Shown here: piece after piece, positions 61,601 to 64,000 of the stretch | Layout: every line of letters starts with the position of its first letter | How positions within the stretch are numbered: position 1 is the stretch's first letter | NCBI RefSeq assembly: GCF_030730865.1 | Contig: NZ_JAVALZ010000001.1 | Coordinates: 558,001-622,000, forward strand | Origin: Uliginosibacterium sp. 31-16 | GTDB taxonomy: Bacteria; Pseudomonadota; Gammaproteobacteria; Burkholderiales; Rhodocyclaceae | DNA length: 64,000 bases | Direction: 5' to 3' | Position numbers and translations under genes: made by a program | The notes under the pieces: model-generated | What the model saw: the letters and a program-made list of their open reading frames with translations, nothing else | Told to the model about the DNA's origin: nothing | Databases searched by the model: none

Positions 61601-64000
61601 GACGCCTTTGGCCGCCTTGCGGGCTTGCTGCACGCCCAGCCAATCCGGACGGGTGTAATAGGCGACCAGCTGAATGTCGCTGTTCAGCTGACCGAAATAT
61701 ACGTCGTCTTCATATCGGCTATTCGAGTCTGGCGTGGCCTGCCTTGATTCTGACGCGCCAGCGACAACGTAGTGCCAGAACGGGTTGAGCGCCGCGTTTT
61801 TGATATCGCGGTACGCATCCAGGTAACCACGCGTGTCAAAATCATCCGAAGGGTTGCGCCCCTCACGCCACCCACGTTCGCAGTAATGGCGTATTGGATC
61901 TGCAGGTGACGGCTGGATATCCGGATACATCGCCAGGTAATAGGCGACATCAAACATCCCCGATTGGGCAATGGCCTGGACCTCTTCATCGATGCGACGG
62001 GGATCAACAACAACAGGTTCGCCCGCCTGTAATGGAGCCTCGGCCGGCGCCATGCCCTTGTCGTCGAGTTGCTCCACGGAGGGGGCAACAAGCACGACGC
62101 TACCGGAAGCCTGGCCTGCGCCGCCAGCACAGAATGCCCGCTGAGGCTCATCCGCAGCACGGTGGATCGGCCGGCCTTCGGCCTGACCATGCTCGATGTA
62201 ATGCAGCAATGGATTGATGTGCGCAGCGGCAACATCAGGATGAAGCTCCAGATAACGACGCGTACTGAAGAGCGCCGACGGATCTCTATGCTCCTTCCAT
62301 CCGGAAAGACAGTAATGCGTCGCAGGGTCTATCCCCGCAGCGCCAACGTCTGGGTTTTGCTCGGCATAGAATGCTTGATCGAACAGCGGACTCAGCCGGA
62401 CACGGCGGATGGCGAACTGCCGAAGCAGCGGAATGCGTGCCAAACGACGGCTGAGAATAGCCCGCACTGGCCGGGTGCCCGCCCCCACATGGCTGGAAAT
62501 GAGCCTCAGGGGCTGGGTGCAGCGCCATGAGTGCGATTGCAGCAACGCCTGAATTCGTTGCTCTTGATAGCTGATCTGCGCGTCACGCCCGGCAAGTGTC
62601 TGCTCAAACCGGCCAATCTGTCCATCACGTGCAGCAAGCTCTTGATCCAGCCCCGATATCTGCGCATCGCGTTCCGCGAGCGTCTGGCTGAGACCGGCAA
62701 TCTGTCCGTCGCGCGCAGCAAGCGCCTGATCCAGCCCAGAGATCTGCGCATCGCGTTCTTCGAGCGTCTGGTTGAGACCGGCAATCTGTCCGTCACGCGC
62801 AGCAATCTCTTGGGAAAATCCGGCGATCTGTGCAGCAAACGCCTGCTGGAGCCCGGAAATCTGTCCGTCGCGTGCAGCAAGCTCTTGATCCAGCCCCGAT
62901 ATCTGCGCATCGCGTTCCGCGAGCGTCTGGCTGAGACCGGAAATCTGTCCGTCACGTACTGCAAACTCTTGGGAAAATCCGGCGATCTGTGCGGCAAACG
63001 CCTGCTGGAGCCCGGAAATTTGTCCGTCGCGTGCAGCAAATTCTTGCTCCCGCTCCGATATCTGCGCATCGCGTTCCGCGAGCGTCTGGTTGAGGCCAGA
63101 AATCTGCCCGTCACGCACGGCAAGCGCCTGATTCAGCCCTGAGACCTGCGCATCGCGCTCAGCCAGGTTCTGGCCAAGCACAGTGATCCGCTCATTACGC
63201 TCACCTAGCCGCTGATGCCGTCCCCGAATGAGTTTAATTGCCTTGATAGCGATGTCGAATTGGTCCGCAGAGAATGCGTCTTTAGCCTCAGGTGGCTGCT
63301 TGTCATATCCGAATACATCAAAATCATGCGCATACAGCGTGCGAATCAATTCGGCGCTTCGCACCGTGATGAAATCAGAAACGTAAGGAATCAGGCTTTC
63401 GTTAGCACGACGCCCTTGAAACGGGCTGGGAATGTAGAAACCCAGCCACTCAACGAGTGCCTGGGTAAGCGTTTCTCTTTCTTCAATTTTGGCTACGCAA
63501 GAATAATTGATCAAATCCGGACGTAGCAATTTAGCCTGTGGCGTCCAGTGATGATCCCAAAAGGAAGGTGCCTCATTTTCGGCGAGATGCTCGAGAAAGC
63601 ATTCAAATGCCATCGCTACATCCGAGATCGTTCGGACCGGATGATTAAAAAACTCTTCCTGAACGTAAGGCGCAGACTGCAAGGGCTCTTGCAGCATAAG
63701 CTTGGATTGCCAGGCCGAGAATATCCGCTTGTAGGGATTGCGAACAACGGCGAATCTGAAATAGGCGTCTGACGCAAGGGCCTCAGAAAGGTCGGTCAGT
63801 TTCAAACCGGTTACATTTGGCGCAACCCGATGAGACTCGTGAACGACAAGATCGCGATCACTCTCTGCACTGTCAGTAACGTTCCGTAACTCTTCTGCAT
63901 AACCTTCCATGGCAGCAACCCACCACTTGAGGGTAGTACAGGCCACTTTGGGAGTTGCTACATAAAAAAATCGATGGCACTCAGAACGATAACTGTTCCA
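58676..64000 (-). CDS. Giant modular protein: sulfotransferase + coiled coil + YLxxxPDV repeats + WbsX-like + GT2 + GT4 (5' end outside window)
   Basis: At least 1774 residues; the frame is open to the window edge, so the N-terminus is missing. In order: sulfotransferase domain (63,240-64,000; PAPS-binding loop FYVATPKVACTTLKWW, then RFAVVRNPYKRIFSAW), a coiled coil of 14-residue repeats (62,540-63,230), four YLxxxPDVxxA...HYxxxGxxEGR-type repeats (61,730-62,400), a WbsX-like domain (60,700-61,690; QLVAYYTRPDWLG, FVNAWNDWSRGAVLEPD), GT2 (59,950-60,710; VSVIVPNYNHAAYLRRRL, WIAESDDYCD) and GT4 (58,700-59,800; STMGFYPGGAEILPIRMANE, FKSESFPLTIVDCLFAGRPYI). Likely a polysaccharide chain-building enzyme that can also sulfate. 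The downstream GT2-GT4 gene is a paralogue of its last two domains. Confidence 0.88.
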   Translation of the reverse strand, partial: WNSYRSECHRFFYVATPKVACTTLKWWVAAMEGYAEELRNVTDSAESDRDLVVHESHRVAPNVTGLKLTDLSEALASDAYFRFAVVRNPYKRIFSAWQSKLMLQEPLQSAPYVQEEFFNHPVRTISDVAMAFECFLEHLAENEAPSFWDHHWTPQAKLLRPDLINYSCVAKIEERETLTQALVEWLGFYIPSPFQGRRANESLIPYVSDFITVRSAELIRTLYAHDFDVFGYDKQPPEAKDAFSADQFDIAIKAIKLIRGRHQRLGERNERITVLGQNLAERDAQVSGLNQALAVRDGQISGLNQTLAERDAQISEREQEFAARDGQISGLQQAFAAQIAGFSQEFAVRDGQISGLSQTLAERDAQISGLDQELAARDGQISGLQQAFAAQIAGFSQEIAARDGQIAGLNQTLEERDAQISGLDQALAARDGQIAGLSQTLAERDAQISGLDQELAARDGQIGRFEQTLAGRDAQISYQEQRIQALLQSHSWRCTQPLRLISSHVGAGTRPVRAILSRRLARIPLLRQFAIRRVRLSPLFDQAFYAEQNPDVGAAGIDPATHYCLSGWKEHRDPSALFSTRRYLELHPDVAAAHINPLLHYIEHGQAEGRPIHRAADEPQRAFCAGGAGQASGSVVLVAPSVEQLDDKGMAPAEAPLQAGEPVVVDPRRIDEEVQAIAQSGMFDVAYYLAMYPDIQPSPADPIRHYCERGWREGRNPSDDFDTRGYLDAYRDIKNAALNPFWHYVVAGASESRQATPDSNSRYEDDVYFGQLNSDIQLVAYYTRPDWLGVQQARKAAKGVGKMLMPHEDLGFYAASSSDTLAKQALMARRHGVSAWCFALDASQKPAQENPLGVFLASRELGMKFMLDIDLRSSRVDELFAALLKRALADERYLRMDGRPALVMTLPDDEHDCVAALATFDALLKRDRIPRPYRVGRRDGLSERMSVAASGIELDAILDFPVSPVPGETGNFTPLHKNGIVSVPYSVIVSQAIARMGARDEYAIPCYRSVTLGRDDAPLKPDVTLRYSRYNQKECRRWLDAAIADARARHAPGQRLMFVNAWNDWSRGAVLEPDRLAGYSKLNEISRALLGLPSGLPLPKVSVIVPNYNHAAYLRRRLDSIYQQTYTNIEVLLLDDCSTDQSRDVLTEYADRYPDVTTQLFNHQNSGSVFRQWAKGIKAATGDLIWIAESDDYCDPDFLAKLVRCFDDEAVMLAYSKTEFVRADESVMPDEFMHHVRDLACRDKWAHSYVNTAHREVSEALGIINTIPNASGAVFRRPVDMPLLDDEAWLSMRVVGDWIFYLHQLRGGKLAYSAETTNYFRRYEGSTAANTYKKEAFYRELNVAARAVQSLYDVPCSVIEKFRKKVREYYDWHGGKSDDEFMAWCDEGAILDARRSRTPCIAVSTMGFYPGGAEILPIRMANEFKRQGYSVVLLSAGHGQREDGVRRMLRKDIPLIETPDIEATKHLVNEFGIEVLNSHQWHVQKYPIYVSDVFSELKAHVASLHGMIEHGDAFGVTAEQLKIAHENVTTWAYTADKNLGPFIEHGLYEENSLKFMKLPNGMQPPVIKPVLRAEIGMPEDAFVLCCVSRAIPDKGWAEMIEAVTLARDVSGKDIRLILVGNGPVYDEYCGSGGVPAFVYLAGFSENSVGFYSAADMGIMLTKFKSESFPLTIVDCLFAGRPYIATAVGEIRNMLDTGCGLAGEVIELDDWEVPVAQAAQVIASYATDADALRRANEKVAEAANRYRIDVVARQYISIIERTIKAAHEPNEAVQH
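62540..63230 (-). repeat. Coding tandem repeats (42-base unit, coiled coil)
   Basis: About 16 copies of a 14-residue unit, alternating RDGQISGLxQxLAA and RDAQISGLDQELAA types, with near-identical DNA copies (42- and 84-base periods). Heptad spacing of I/L predicts a long coiled coil that would separate the sulfotransferase from the glycosyltransferases. High DNA identity implies recent duplication and probable copy-number variation. Confidence 0.85.

Noticed and set aside
62540-63230. Short regularly spaced repeats resembling a CRISPR array
   Set aside because: The units are contiguous, multiples of three bases, and encode a coiled coil in the giant protein; there are no unique spacers.

Overview
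The window is a 64 kb piece of a GC-rich proteobacterial chromosome, most probably a betaproteobacterium near the Rhodocyclales/Burkholderiales. Supporting signs are an S-adenosylhomocysteine riboswitch ahead of metH, a compact livJHMGF set, an olsB-olsA-like acyltransferase pair, YggL and DUF3861 proteins, and strong GC bias at third codon positions. The genus assignment is inference. No rRNA, tRNA, CRISPR array, transposase or prophage gene was seen.

Layout. 0.1-11.3 kb: housekeeping and small-molecule genes (yggL, yebC, a phytase-like esterase, an RND outer-membrane factor and adaptor without a pump, two EamA exporters, DUF3861, a secreted metallo-beta-lactamase-fold hydrolase with its AraC regulator, a lone secreted pectate lyase). 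11.5-21.3 kb: metH behind its SAH riboswitch, a 271-bp MITE-like element, a BamE-like lipoprotein, and the complete branched-chain amino-acid ABC transporter. 21.5-28.2 kb: a tightly coupled leftward operon encoding an exported WD40-caspase, a one-pass membrane protein in the anti-sigma position, an ECF sigma factor, an exported subtilisin-like protease and an exported ClpP-fold-like protein. I consider this operon the best candidate for an undescribed system. 28.5-45.7 kb: LPS-core/envelope genes (four GT4/CgeB-like glycosyltransferases, a heptosyltransferase-like GT9, an O-antigen ligase-like protein, DgkA) interleaved with an exonuclease, rlmI, a PfkB kinase, a glycine-zipper lipoprotein, ornithine-lipid-type acyltransferases, a chemoreceptor, dadA and a TfoX-N protein. 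46.0-64.0 kb: a leftward surface-polysaccharide cluster ending in very large modular glycosyltransferases, the last of which runs off the right edge.

How the parts work together. The polysaccharide cluster supplies GT2/GT4 enzymes, sugar epimerases, methyltransferases, and a possible lipid-linked glycan-modification trio (DPM1-like GT2, half-size EamA-type transporter, large GT-C-like membrane protein). The core region around 28-38 kb would build the acceptor and ligate onto it. The caspase operon has four exported or membrane proteins around one sigma factor, which suggests envelope proteolysis controlling a regulon.

Non-coding structure. Intergenic spaces carry a recurrent imperfect palindrome family (core GAAGAGCCGC / GGCGGGCTCTTC) in at least eight places, two MITE-like inverted-repeat elements (15.4 kb and 45.8 kb), and a G/C-rich palindrome at 43.8 kb. 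Base composition falls noticeably from about 48.7 to 56.4 kb, consistent with a mosaic, laterally exchanged polysaccharide locus.
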